Shown here one piece after another: positions 33,538 through 42,837 of a DNA stretch of 51,393 bases. Below the pieces are notes generated by a model that made no database searches, had not been told where the DNA came from, and saw only the letters and a program-made list of their open reading frames with translations. Source of the DNA: Abditibacteriota bacterium (GTDB lineage Bacteria > Armatimonadota > UBA5829); assembly GCA_017445025.1 (NCBI GenBank), contig JAFSVJ010000110.1, positions 1 to 51,393 on the forward strand, written 5' to 3'. Both the position numbers and the translations under genes were made by a program. Positions within the stretch are counted from its first letter, which is position 1. Each line of letters opens with the position of its first letter.

Positions 33538-34521
33538 ATGATGAAAGATAATTTAGTCAGTATAATAGTTCCTGTTTATAATTCGGAAAAGTGGATTGAT
33601 AGATGTGTTGACAGTATTCTTGCTCAAACATATACAAATTGGCAATTGATTTTAATTGATGACGGATCCACGGATAACACACCCGCCATTTTAGATGAGT
33701 TCAAGGAAAAAGATGACAGAATAGTTGTTTTTCATATAAAAAACGGTGGAGTTGCCAATGCAAGAAATGTAGGACTTTCCGCAGCAACGGGAGAGTTTAT
33801 TACCTTTTGTGACAGCGATGACTGTTATGAGCCGGATTATTTTGAAATCTTGATTAATATGCATAAAGAGACGGGAGCAGAGCTTGTAGTTTCATCTTTT
33901 TTTATTGATTTTCCAACAAAAACAAAAATTAAGGAAGCTCTCGTTTTAGGTTTGTTTAAAGATAATGATATATCTAATGTCATTTTGAATTTTTTTGATA
34001 CCTATTTTCAAGCTCTGTGGAATAAGCTATTTCTAACCAAAGTTATAAAGGATAACAAAATAGATTTTCCTCTTCATTTTTCTATATGTGAAGATAGCTG
34101 CTTTATTTTGGATTATATATCTTGTATTAATTCTGTTTTTTGCGGTGATAAGCCTATTTATCACTATGTTCAAAACAACTCCTCTTCTTTGACAAAAAGA
34201 TATAACAAAGAAGCCGTGGATGCGGATAGAGTGGTTATAAAAAAACTTAACGCCTTGGCAGATAAATATTCTTGCAACAGTGATGATTTCAAAACCATAT
34301 GTGAGAATCATTTTAACAAAACTATGTGTAAACAAGTTTTTTCTTGTCTTATTTCCAATGAGTCAAAGGCAGAAAAAAGAAAGGTTTTTAAAATCTTTAG
34401 GTCAAATGAGAGTGCAGTTTCTTTTGCCAAAAAGTCTAAAAGGTTTTCATATAGAATAATTGCTAACTGTCCTTTTTTAATAAATGATATATATTTTTCA
34501 TTATATAAAACGAAGAAATGA
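33538..34521 (+). CDS. Glycosyltransferase family 2
   Basis: A 327-residue GT-A enzyme with VSIIVPVYNSEKWIDRCVDS, IDDGSTDNTPA, NARNVGL and FCDSDD (DxD). It is related to the GT2 at 30385 but clearly distinct in its C-terminal half. Two ATG codons in tandem begin the frame and no Shine-Dalgarno is visible. The gene restarts the operon after the palindrome cluster; the following GT4 gene overlaps by 4 nt (ATGA). Confidence 0.9.
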   Translation: MMKDNLVSIIVPVYNSEKWIDRCVDSILAQTYTNWQLILIDDGSTDNTPAILDEFKEKDDRIVVFHIKNGGVANARNVGLSAATGEFITFCDSDDCYEPDYFEILINMHKETGAELVVSSFFIDFPTKTKIKEALVLGLFKDNDISNVILNFFDTYFQALWNKLFLTKVIKDNKIDFPLHFSICEDSCFILDYISCINSVFCGDKPIYHYVQNNSSSLTKRYNKEAVDADRVVIKKLNALADKYSCNSDDFKTICENHFNKTMCKQVFSCLISNESKAEKRKVFKIFRSNESAVSFAKKSKRFSYRIIANCPFLINDIYFSLYKTKK

Positions 34522-35789
34522 GAATATTACAGATTAATCCCATTGTGGGCCATTCCAGCACGGGAAGGGCTGTTTCCGAATTAGACAGATATTTTAGACA
34601 GCAAGGTCATGAGTCTTTCGTTGCGGCAATGTCAGGGTATGGGGTAGATAATATATATTTTATAGGTTCTTCCTTTGACAGAAAGGTTCACGCCTCTCTT
34701 TCAAGAATTACAGGTCTTGAAGCCCATTTTTCAACCGGTGCCACAAAAAAACTTATTAAATATATTGAGAATATAAAGCCGGATGTTATAAGGCTTGGCA
34801 TAGCCCATTCCAATTATATTAATATCTTTATGCTTCTTGACTATATTGCCAAAAAGGATATTCCCACTTGCCTGGTTCTCAATGACTGTTGGTATTTTAC
34901 AGGAAAATGTATGCACTTTACCACAAATAAATGCTATAAGTGGAAAGAGAGTTGTCAAGGTTGTAAGTATTATCCCAAGTTTTCTTTGAATAATAAACAA
35001 GACGATTTTAACAAAAACAGCGTCACAAAAGTTTTACCCACCTTGTTTTTTAACAATTCTCAGTATATGTTAAAAAAGAAGAAAGAATATTTTGAGAGAG
35101 TTCCTCGTTTGGGGGTTGTGGGAGTTTCAGATTGGCTTACAAGGACTGCAAAGGAGTCTATCCTAAAGAGTGCCAAAATAATAAAAAGAATTTATAACTG
35201 GATAGACTTAAAAGAGTTTTATCCCCGGGAAAACAGAGAAGAAATAAAAGAAAAGTATAATTTAAAAGGTAAATATATAATCCTTGGGGTTGCCTCTGTT
35301 TGGATTGAAAGCAAAGGATTATCTTCTTGGCTTAAACTTGCGGAAGAGATAGATGAAGATTCTCGAGTCGTTTTGGTGGGAACCTTAGAGGGACAGAATT
35401 TCCCTGAGAGATTTGTTCACATTAATCAAACTCGGGATGTTCAAGAGCTGGCGGAAATATATTCTATGGCTGATGTTTTTATGACTTTTTCCATGGAAGA
35501 GACTTTTGGAAAAGCTTCTGCTGAGGCTCTTGCTTGCGGAACACCTGTAATCTGTTATAATTCCACTGCCAACCCTGAGCTTGTGGGAGAGGGTTGTGGA
35601 AAGGTAGTCCCAGTTGGTGATTTTAATTCCATACTCTCAGCATTAAATGAAATAAAACAAAAGCCTAAATCTTTTTATAGTGATTATTGTATCAATTACG
35701 CTCAAAACAATTTTAAATTTGAGAATAGTGCCGAAGAATATTTAAAAATATTTAAAGAATTAACAGAGACAGATAATGAAAAAAATTAA
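34518..35789 (+). CDS. Glycosyltransferase family 4
   Basis: A 423-residue GT-B enzyme. The N-terminal domain has INPIVGHSSTGRAVSEL and a Cys-rich insertion (NDCWYFTGKC through SCQGCKYYP) known from WcaC-like glycosyltransferases. The C-terminal donor domain has VASVWIESKGL and FSMEETFGKASAEALACGTP (EX7E style). It overlaps its neighbours by 4 and 14 nt. Donor sugar unknown. Confidence 0.88.
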   Translation: MRILQINPIVGHSSTGRAVSELDRYFRQQGHESFVAAMSGYGVDNIYFIGSSFDRKVHASLSRITGLEAHFSTGATKKLIKYIENIKPDVIRLGIAHSNYINIFMLLDYIAKKDIPTCLVLNDCWYFTGKCMHFTTNKCYKWKESCQGCKYYPKFSLNNKQDDFNKNSVTKVLPTLFFNNSQYMLKKKKEYFERVPRLGVVGVSDWLTRTAKESILKSAKIIKRIYNWIDLKEFYPRENREEIKEKYNLKGKYIILGVASVWIESKGLSSWLKLAEEIDEDSRVVLVGTLEGQNFPERFVHINQTRDVQELAEIYSMADVFMTFSMEETFGKASAEALACGTPVICYNSTANPELVGEGCGKVVPVGDFNSILSALNEIKQKPKSFYSDYCINYAQNNFKFENSAEEYLKIFKELTETDNEKN

Positions 35790-36933
35790 ATTTATAACTT
35801 ATTACAGTGATTTTAATAATCCTATAAACAGAACAAATACGGCACCGGCAACGGAAGTGTCTAAGTTTATAGTTGAGTTATTAAATGAATGTGGTTATGG
35901 AGTAGATATAATTGCACCAAATATTATTAAAGAAAGAGATAACAGCAAATTATATAAAACACAGAAATATAATTTAGATGAAAATAACACCATTATCTAT
36001 CCTTGGGGATTTGGATTAAAGAAAAAACTCGGAAAAATAAATGCTATTATTTCAATGATATGGTTATTCTTTTATGTCTTATTTAGAGTAAAAAATAACG
36101 AACTTTGTTTTGTTTATCATTCATATTTGATTATTCCCGTAATAAAGGCTTTGGTTAAAATTAAAAAAATCAAATTGTTTATGTGGGTTGGCGAATTATA
36201 TACAAACTATAATAAGTATAATAATAAGAAATTCACCTTGGAATATGAAAAACAATATTTATCAAAAGTTGATTCTTTCATATTTTCATCTTATGCAATA
36301 GAAAAGGTTGTAAATGTTAATAAAGCTCCTTATTTGGTGTTTCCCGGGACATTGCATTACGAAGAATTTGAACCGAGCAACTTTGGGGACGGTAAAATTC
36401 ATATAGTTTACGCAGGTAATTTAAACAAGAACAAAGGTGCTTGGGAAACTGTGGATTGTGCGGAATTTTTGGATGAAAATTATCATATACATATTTTAGG
36501 ACATGATTCAAAAGCTGTTGTTGACCCTTTGAAGAAATATATAGAAGAGGTTAACAAAAAAAGTAAGGCTTCGGTTACTTATGACGGATTTAAGTCCGGA
36601 GAAGAATTCTATTCTTTTTTGCAAAAATGTCAAGTTGGTTCCGCTTTTCAAAACCAATCAAAAGAATATAATTATGCATCCTTTCCTTCTAAGGTTCAGT
36701 TATATATGGGAAATGGTTTGAGAGTTATATCTCCGAGAATTAAGGTTATTGAAGATTCAGATTACGGAAAATACATATACTTCACAGATACCCAATCACC
36801 GGAAGAATTTGCCAATATAATAAAAAATATGGACTGGGATGATGGATATAATGGTGTGGAAATAATAAAACAGTTCCACGAAAGAGCCAAAAACGAATTA
36901 TATTCTGTCTTAAAAGACTGCTTCAAATTATAA
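35776..36933 (+). CDS. Putative GT-B glycosyltransferase
   Basis: A 385-residue protein with a WcaI/CapH-like layout. A hydrophobic segment near residues 88-102 is followed by KIKLFMWVGELYTNY. The C-terminal half has IVYAGNLNKNKGA, HILGHDSKAVVDPLKKYIEE and YASFPSKVQLYMGNGLRVISP, typical of nucleotide-sugar binding in GT-B enzymes. It begins inside the last codons of the preceding GT4 gene. The specific linkage is unknown. Confidence 0.78.
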   Translation: MKKIKFITYYSDFNNPINRTNTAPATEVSKFIVELLNECGYGVDIIAPNIIKERDNSKLYKTQKYNLDENNTIIYPWGFGLKKKLGKINAIISMIWLFFYVLFRVKNNELCFVYHSYLIIPVIKALVKIKKIKLFMWVGELYTNYNKYNNKKFTLEYEKQYLSKVDSFIFSSYAIEKVVNVNKAPYLVFPGTLHYEEFEPSNFGDGKIHIVYAGNLNKNKGAWETVDCAEFLDENYHIHILGHDSKAVVDPLKKYIEEVNKKSKASVTYDGFKSGEEFYSFLQKCQVGSAFQNQSKEYNYASFPSKVQLYMGNGLRVISPRIKVIEDSDYGKYIYFTDTQSPEEFANIIKNMDWDDGYNGVEIIKQFHERAKNELYSVLKDCFKL

Positions 36934-36953
36934 GATATCTTATTGGTGCTATA

Positions 36954-37667
36954 ATGTATTCAGATAAAACTATCAAAAGAGAAAGTAAATTTATCTATCC
37001 ATATCTCTTTGTCCAAAAAATCAGAAAAACTGTGGCAAAAAAGTATAGAAGTGATATTGTGGCTAAGTTCAAAAAGGAACTTGAGCCTGTCACTTTTACC
37101 ATTTTCAGTAATAACTGTATTGCCGGGTATTTATATCATGATGCGGGAAAACAATTTACCTCTCCAACCATAAACCTTTCCTTTGACGGTGAATGTTTTA
37201 TTAAATTCTTGGAGAATCCCAAGCATTATATAGATTATCCCATGAAATTTATTGAATATAAAGACTATCATTTTCCTATAGCCATAATTGATGATATTGA
37301 AGTTCATTTTGTTCATTACAAAACCCCGGAGCAGTGTATTGAAAAGTGGAAAACCAGATTTGGAAGAGTTATTTGGGATAATATATTCATAATTGCTACC
37401 AATGTGGATGGGTTATACGATCCCAAACTAATGGAAAGATTTGATAAATTACCTTACAAAAACAAAATAATGTTTGTTTCAAAAGAGTATCCGGAGTATG
37501 ATTGGGCTATTCCCACAAAAGAATTTATGGGACGATTTCAAGTTTGTCCTATGCCCGGATTTGCTAATATGAAAGGTCAAAGGTATTACGAAACCAATTT
37601 TGACATTGCCAAATGGATTAGAGAAAACTCTAATGAGAAATATATAAATGATCAATTTAAAGAATAA
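36954..37667 (+). CDS. DUF1919-family exopolysaccharide protein
   Basis: The 237-residue protein matches my memory of DUF1919: FTIFSNNCIAGYLYHDAGKQ, SPTINLSFDGECFIKFLENP, HYKTPEQCIEKWKTRFGRV and the C-terminal ANMKGQRYYETNFDIAKWI. Family members occur in capsule and exopolysaccharide loci of Firmicutes and Bacteroidetes, and a phospho-alditol or acyl transfer role has been suggested but not settled. No signal peptide is visible, so it is probably cytoplasmic. It is the first gene of the polyol-phosphate part of the locus. Confidence 0.8.
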   Translation: MYSDKTIKRESKFIYPYLFVQKIRKTVAKKYRSDIVAKFKKELEPVTFTIFSNNCIAGYLYHDAGKQFTSPTINLSFDGECFIKFLENPKHYIDYPMKFIEYKDYHFPIAIIDDIEVHFVHYKTPEQCIEKWKTRFGRVIWDNIFIIATNVDGLYDPKLMERFDKLPYKNKIMFVSKEYPEYDWAIPTKEFMGRFQVCPMPGFANMKGQRYYETNFDIAKWIRENSNEKYINDQFKE

Positions 37668-37687
37668 GTTGGGATCAAGGAGAAATA

Positions 37688-38716
37688 ATGAAATTAAAAG
37701 CACTTGTGACAGCTGAGTTAATTAAAGAAGAAATAGAGAAATTAAATTCACAAATTGATTTTGATTATATAGGCTATGGTGTAGACCATATTGTTATTCC
37801 TCAAGAGGAGTTAAAAGAGAGAATAAAAGATTATGATATATTAATATGTGAATATGATACACTCGACAGAAATGTTCTTTCAAATGCCAAAAAACTTAAA
37901 CTTATTATATGTTGCAGAGGCGGAGTAGATTCTGTAATTGATTTAAATTATTGTAAAGAGGTGGGAATTTGTGTTGCCAACAATAAAGGCAGAAATGCTT
38001 ATTCCGTTGCTGAAATGGTAATTGCTTTTATGGTAAATATGACAAGAAATATTACCATAACTAATTCTTTGATACACAACAGAGTGATTACAAGCAAAGT
38101 ATCTACAATGCCAAAAGAATATAATGATACTGTATGGGGAATTGATGATAACAGCCCCTTTATTCAATACAGAGGAAAGAATTTAAGATATTTAACCCTT
38201 GGGCTCTGTGGATTTGGTTATGTGGGCCTTGAAGTATACAAGTTGGCAAGTTCATTTGGTATGAATATAATTACATACGACCCATATTTTAACTCCCATA
38301 ATACCAATGTTTCCTTTGTTTCTTTTGAAGAATTGATTGAAAGGTCTGATATTGTTTCCGTTCACTGCCCTGTGACGAAGAGTAATAAGGGTATGTTTAA
38401 CAGAGATGTTTTTAATAAAATGAAAAAAGGTTCTTATTTCATAAACACATCTCGTGGAGAACTTGTAAACGAAGGAGATTTAATAGAAGCATTAAAATCA
38501 GGTCAAATTGCCCAAGCAGCTTTGGATGTTTTTGATGAGGAGCCTATTGGCGATGATTCACCCTTGCTTGAGTGTGATAATCTTATAATGACTCCCCATA
38601 TATGCGGATCATCTATGGACGTTCAGATACATGGCACACAACTAACAATTGAGACCTTAAATTATTTTCTTTCAGGTAAAAAACCGGTTTATGCTGTTGT
38701 ATGGAGTGATAAATGA
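37688..38716 (+). CDS. D-isomer-specific 2-hydroxyacid dehydrogenase
   Basis: A 342-residue NAD-dependent dehydrogenase. It has LGLCGFGYVGLEVYKLASSF (Rossmann GxGxxG), the Arg-containing NTSRGELVNEGDL, the Glu in DVFDEEP and the catalytic His in MTPHICGSS, all in family order. It would reduce a 2-keto acid or oxidise a 2-hydroxy acid. It overlaps the IspD-like gene by 4 nt, which suggests its product is, or leads to, the molecule activated with CTP. AAGGAG lies before ATG 37688. Confidence 0.9.
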   Translation: MKLKALVTAELIKEEIEKLNSQIDFDYIGYGVDHIVIPQEELKERIKDYDILICEYDTLDRNVLSNAKKLKLIICCRGGVDSVIDLNYCKEVGICVANNKGRNAYSVAEMVIAFMVNMTRNITITNSLIHNRVITSKVSTMPKEYNDTVWGIDDNSPFIQYRGKNLRYLTLGLCGFGYVGLEVYKLASSFGMNIITYDPYFNSHNTNVSFVSFEELIERSDIVSVHCPVTKSNKGMFNRDVFNKMKKGSYFINTSRGELVNEGDLIEALKSGQIAQAALDVFDEEPIGDDSPLLECDNLIMTPHICGSSMDVQIHGTQLTIETLNYFLSGKKPVYAVVWSDK

Positions 38717-39357
38717 ATGTTGGTATAATATTGGCAGGTGGCATAGGAAACAGATTTAAAGGCTCTCTTCCAAAACAATACTGCTTACTAAAAGGAAAAG
38801 AGCTAATATATTATTCAATAGATGCCTTTAAAGAAGCAAAACTTATTGACGAAATAGTTATAGTATTAAACGACAGTGAATATGAATCAAACAAAGAAAC
38901 AGGGAAATATGATGCTCATACAGTTATCTGTGGTAAAAGCAGAAATCACTCCCTTTATAATGCTTTGTGCTATATAAACGAACATTTTCCGGACTGTGAA
39001 AAAGTAATAGAGAATAATGCGGCCTGTCCTATGATTAAATCTTCTCTTATAGATGAGTATATGTCACTCCTTGACGAATATGATTGTGTTCAAACTACCT
39101 ATAAGATTACGGATGCTTTGGGTTCCGATATTTATAAAAATGTTAAAAGAGAAGATTATTATTTGATCCAGAGTCCCGATGCTTATAGATTTAAATTGCT
39201 TTTTGATAATTATGATCCGGACAGTAAAACCATTCATCCCGCTATGCAACTTCCGGAAGAAAGCAAAGTGTATAACAATTTTGGATTTAAGAATAATATA
39301 AAAGTAACCTATCCTTATGATATATTATTTTGTGAAATACTTATGAATATGGATTAG
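38713..39357 (+). CDS. IspD/TarI-like cytidylyltransferase 1 (divergent)
   Basis: This family makes CDP-activated polyols or methylerythritol. The 214-residue protein has LAGGIGNRFKGSLPKQY (7-23) with the triphosphate-binding Arg14 and Lys21, and a late NNFGFKNNIKVTYPYDI. The usual 'HDAARP' after the central helix is replaced by NNAACP, so substrate handling may differ. It is coupled to the hydroxyacid dehydrogenase (ATGA overlap) and followed after 5 nt by an epimerase/dehydratase. Polyol-phosphate activation for LicD proteins is more likely than isoprenoid synthesis. Confidence 0.83.
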   Translation: MNVGIILAGGIGNRFKGSLPKQYCLLKGKELIYYSIDAFKEAKLIDEIVIVLNDSEYESNKETGKYDAHTVICGKSRNHSLYNALCYINEHFPDCEKVIENNAACPMIKSSLIDEYMSLLDEYDCVQTTYKITDALGSDIYKNVKREDYYLIQSPDAYRFKLLFDNYDPDSKTIHPAMQLPEESKVYNNFGFKNNIKVTYPYDILFCEILMNMD

Positions 39358-39362
39358 AATAA

Positions 39363-40418
39363 ATGAATATAATTGAAAATGATTTATATAAAAGTCAAAT
39401 AAATAAATATGCTAATTTGCCTTTAGATTGGGATAAATTATCTAATTCTTCTGTTTTAATATCCGGGGCTACCGGTTTAATAGGTAGTTTTTTAACTGAT
39501 ATTATAATGAAAAAGAATGAAGAAGGTTTAAACTGTAAAATATATGCCCTTGCATTATATGAAAAAGAATTTGATTCCAGATTTAATCTTTACATGAATA
39601 ATGATAATTTTGTGCCTTATGCATGTGATGTGACTAAATCTTTACCTCAGTTAGGTAAAATAGATTATATTTTTCATCTTGCAAGTAATACCTCTCCCCT
39701 TTTATATGTGCAGTACCCCATAAAAACAATAACAACTAATTTTATAGGAATGATGAATCTTTTAGAATATGCGCAGAGCAGTAATACTAAAAGAATATTA
39801 TTTGGCTCATCTGTAGAAATATATGGTCAAAATAGAGGAGATGTAGATTATTTTGACGAGGATTATTGTGGTTATCTAAATTCAAATACTCTTCGAGCAA
39901 GCTATCCTGAAAGTAAAAGAATCACAGAAACCTTGTGTCACGCATATATTCAGGAAAAAGATTTAGATATAGTTATTACTCGTATAGCAAGAGCTTTTGG
40001 ACCCACTATGTTTATATCTGACACAAAAGCAATAAGTCAATTTTTAATGAATGGTGTTAGATCGGAAGATATTATTCTAAAAAGTAAAGGTGATCAATTG
40101 TATTCCTTTATGTATGTAGGAGAAGTTGTTTCCGGAATATTGTGGACTTTTTTCTATGGACAAAAGGGAGAAGCCTATAATATATCATATAAAGATTACG
40201 ATATTAGGTTAATAGATTTTGCTAATATAATTGCAGATTATTGTAAAACTAAAGTCATTTTTGATTTGCCTACTCAAAAAGAAGCGGAAGGCTACAGTAA
40301 AGTCACAAAAGCTCTGTTAAACAGTGATAAATTACAAAAATTAGGTTGGTCTCCTTTGTTTAACATTAAGGATAGTATTGAAAGCACAATAGATGTCTTA
40401 AAATTTTTGTATAACTAA
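39363..40418 (+). CDS. NAD-dependent epimerase/dehydratase (extended SDR)
   Basis: A 351-residue sugar-nucleotide-type SDR. It has VLISGATGLIGSFL (31-44), LASNTSP, GSSVEIYG and the catalytic YPESK, followed by RIARAFGP. It may act on the CDP- or UDP-linked compound produced by neighbouring enzymes. The position between two cytidylyltransferase-type genes suggests a CDP-linked substrate, but that is inference. It lies 5 nt after the IspD-like gene. Confidence 0.87.
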   Translation: MNIIENDLYKSQINKYANLPLDWDKLSNSSVLISGATGLIGSFLTDIIMKKNEEGLNCKIYALALYEKEFDSRFNLYMNNDNFVPYACDVTKSLPQLGKIDYIFHLASNTSPLLYVQYPIKTITTNFIGMMNLLEYAQSSNTKRILFGSSVEIYGQNRGDVDYFDEDYCGYLNSNTLRASYPESKRITETLCHAYIQEKDLDIVITRIARAFGPTMFISDTKAISQFLMNGVRSEDIILKSKGDQLYSFMYVGEVVSGILWTFFYGQKGEAYNISYKDYDIRLIDFANIIADYCKTKVIFDLPTQKEAEGYSKVTKALLNSDKLQKLGWSPLFNIKDSIESTIDVLKFLYN

Positions 40419-40422
40419 AATC

Positions 40423-40462
40423 AAATTTGCAACGCAAATTTAATTCTGCATTGTGAATTAAA
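40423..40462. repeat. Two interlocking small palindromes
   Basis: AAATTTGC-AAC-GCAAATTT (40423-40441) shares its last T residues with TTTAATTC/GAATTAAA (40439-40462). The first is nearly identical to the palindrome at 47236-47257. Confidence 0.7.
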
Positions 40463-40496
40463 TATATAAATTTTCTTACGGAGAAGCTTATAAAAT

Positions 40497-41297
40497 ATGA
40501 ATAAGAAACAAATAACAGTAGAAGAATTTCAAAAGTTGCTATTACTTGCTATGAAATATTTTGATTCTGTTTGCAAAGAATTAAATATTAAATATTATTT
40601 GACTTTTGGAACTTTAATAGGGGCGGTTCGGCATAAAGGGTTTATTCCTTGGGATGATGATGTAGACATTTATATTTTTAGAGAAGATTATGATAAATTA
40701 AAAGCATATTTTGATAGTCAAAAAGATAGTAATTATATGTTTAAAGGTATAGATGGTGATACTTTCCCTTCCCTTGGCAGATTATATAACAAAAACTATA
40801 AGATTGAGTTAAGAAGGCTTGAAACATATTTGCATATAGATGTTTTTATATTGGATAAATGTCCTATAGACAAGGGGGAGCAGATTCATAAAAAAATATC
40901 TTCCTTAAGAAAATTATACAGATTTACAAAAGAGAAATTGGAAGGAATGGCTCCTTATAATCCCCAAAGCAGAAAACTATTGAAAATAAATAAGTTTATT
41001 CCTTTCACAATCTTTTTTAACAGTAATTATTTAAGAAAAAAGATATTGAATGTATTGACTAAATATTCAGGATTAACTGATGATAATTATATGGTAATAG
41101 ATTATTTTAATTTGGATAAAATAGGATTGCTTAATTGTGATGTTTTTGGGCAACCTTTAGAAAATCAATTTGAAGATACTATTTTTCCAATTCCTAAGGG
41201 TTATGATACTTTGCTTTCAAAAATATTTGGAGATTATATGACTCCACCTCCTGAAAGTAAAAGATTTGTTAATCCAGTTTATTTATTGGAAGAATAA
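40497..41297 (+). CDS. LicD-family phosphotransferase 2
   Basis: A 266-residue LicD protein with YYLTFGTLIGAVRHKGFIPW and the full DDDVDIYI metal motif, then LHIDVFILD and the C-terminal FGDYMTPPPESKRF typical of the family. It would transfer a phospho-polyol or phosphocholine group from a CDP donor to the glycan. It sits after a short palindrome pair and 25 nt before the second IspD-like gene, its most likely donor-synthesis partner. Confidence 0.9.
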   Translation: MNKKQITVEEFQKLLLLAMKYFDSVCKELNIKYYLTFGTLIGAVRHKGFIPWDDDVDIYIFREDYDKLKAYFDSQKDSNYMFKGIDGDTFPSLGRLYNKNYKIELRRLETYLHIDVFILDKCPIDKGEQIHKKISSLRKLYRFTKEKLEGMAPYNPQSRKLLKINKFIPFTIFFNSNYLRKKILNVLTKYSGLTDDNYMVIDYFNLDKIGLLNCDVFGQPLENQFEDTIFPIPKGYDTLLSKIFGDYMTPPPESKRFVNPVYLLEE

Positions 41298-41322
41298 TTA
41301 TTTTAAGCATAAGGTATTTTAT

Positions 41323-42015
41323 ATGATTTTTGCCGGAATTCTTGCTGGTGGAGTAGGATCGAGAGTTAAAAATGCTACAATGCCGAAACAGTTTATTCCT
41401 ATTTGCGGAAAGTCGGTCTTTGTTAGATGTGTTGAGGCATTTTATAAAGTTTCCCAAATAGACAAAATAATAGTGGCAGTTAACAGGGATTATGAAGAAT
41501 TGTATGTTAAATTGCTAAATGATTGTAATTTAAGTCTTGATAGAATTATTTTGACACAAGGCGGAAATGATAGATTGACTTCTTTGATTAATACTGTCAG
41601 AAAAGCAAAAGATATATGTTCTAACAATTCTGTATTCCTTTCTCATGATTGCGCAAGGTGTTTTGTATCACAAGACATTATATTAAATAATATAAAAGAA
41701 ATTGAAAATTATGATATTGTGACCACTGTATCTCCGGTTATTGATACAATGTGGTCCATAACTGATAAACCTTGTGTGCTTTCTAAAAATAGTATTTTTC
41801 ACGGGCAAAGCCCACAAACCTTTTATACCAATGATTTTTTGGATTTAATTGAAAAGTCAAAGGATTTGACTAAATATAATGAAGCCGGTGTTTTATATAT
41901 GGATAATAATAAAAAAATAGGTTTTGTTGAGGGAGATAGGTATTTATTTAAAATTACTAATGATTATGATATTCAATTATCTAATTTTTTGGTGGAAAAT
42001 AGTTATATAAATTAA
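41323..42015 (+). CDS. IspD/TarI-like cytidylyltransferase 2
   Basis: The 230-residue protein has FAGILAGGVGSRVKNATMPK (3-22) with Arg14 and Lys22, FLSHDCARCFVS in place of the family's HDAARPF, and FKITNDYDIQLSN at the end, as in TarI/IspD enzymes. TarI makes CDP-ribitol from ribitol 5-phosphate; IspD makes CDP-methylerythritol. The start is ATG 41323 (TAAGG upstream), not an in-frame ATG within the LicD gene. It is flanked on both sides by LicD genes, supporting a role in supplying CDP-polyol to them. Confidence 0.87.
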   Translation: MIFAGILAGGVGSRVKNATMPKQFIPICGKSVFVRCVEAFYKVSQIDKIIVAVNRDYEELYVKLLNDCNLSLDRIILTQGGNDRLTSLINTVRKAKDICSNNSVFLSHDCARCFVSQDIILNNIKEIENYDIVTTVSPVIDTMWSITDKPCVLSKNSIFHGQSPQTFYTNDFLDLIEKSKDLTKYNEAGVLYMDNNKKIGFVEGDRYLFKITNDYDIQLSNFLVENSYIN

Positions 42016-42016
42016 A

Positions 42017-42832
42017 ATGAAAGCTTTAACAGTAAAAGAAATCCAAGAAAAAAATTTACAGATTCTTATATTTATAGATAAGGTTTGCAGAGATAATAAT
42101 TTAAGATACACCTTAGCATCCGGCACTATGTTGGGGGCTGTGAGAGAAGGTGGGTTTATCCCTTGGGATGATGATGCTGACATTCGTATGCCTCGTCCGG
42201 ACTATGATAAATTACTTGATTATTTTTATAATAATGAAATTCCTTTTTGTGTTCACAATATTGATACAGACAGATATTCTCCTATTTATTGGACAAGAAT
42301 TTGTGATAAAGAAACAATTTTTGAAAGATTTAACGAGAAGTTTGATTACGGTTGCTTTGTGGATTTATTCCCTGTTGATGGTATTGGAAATGATATATAT
42401 TATTATAAATCAAAAGAAAAGAAAATAGATTATTATAAACGATTGATGTTTTTTAACAGATTTTTAAATTATTCTTTAAAAGTTAATAAATCATTGAAGT
42501 CTAAAATATCGATTTTATTGCGATATATTCATATAAAACTACTTGGTCCTAAGAATATAATTAAAAAGATGTTAATCGGTGAATGGACTTATAATGACAG
42601 TAAATATGTATCAAACGTTTCATCTCCTAATTTTATTAAGCAGATTTTTGAAAAAAGTATGTATGAAGAATTAACAGATTGGGAATTTGAAGGACATACT
42701 TTTAAGATTTGTAAGAATTACGACCTTTATTTGAGAACTGAATATGGTGATAATTATATGACTCCTCCGCCACCGGATAAGAGGGGAGACGGTAATCACG
42801 GTAGTTTTAATTTTTATTATAAGGAAAAGTAA
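42017..42832 (+). CDS. LicD-family phosphotransferase 3
   Basis: A 271-residue LicD protein with YTLASGTMLGAVREGGFIPW, DDDADIRM, GCFVDLFPVDGIGND and the closing YGDNYMTPPPPDKRGDGNHG. It is closely related to the LicD at 44179 (shared FPVDG-GND, NDSKY and PPPPD-R motifs), suggesting duplication within the locus. It starts 2 nt after the IspD-like stop and is followed after 6 nt by tagD. Confidence 0.9.
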   Translation: MKALTVKEIQEKNLQILIFIDKVCRDNNLRYTLASGTMLGAVREGGFIPWDDDADIRMPRPDYDKLLDYFYNNEIPFCVHNIDTDRYSPIYWTRICDKETIFERFNEKFDYGCFVDLFPVDGIGNDIYYYKSKEKKIDYYKRLMFFNRFLNYSLKVNKSLKSKISILLRYIHIKLLGPKNIIKKMLIGEWTYNDSKYVSNVSSPNFIKQIFEKSMYEELTDWEFEGHTFKICKNYDLYLRTEYGDNYMTPPPPDKRGDGNHGSFNFYYKEK

Positions 42833-42837
42833 GATTC

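Noticed and set aside
38724..38729. Internal promoter with TGGTATAAT at the start of the IspD-like gene
   Set aside because: The sequence encodes the conserved GIILAGG nucleotide loop region and the nearest -35-like TTGTAT is 21 nt away.
42150..42428. 92-codon open frame overlapping the LicD gene at 42017 in another frame
   Set aside because: The LicD frame has all family motifs; the overlapping frame has no recognisable domain or ribosome-binding site.
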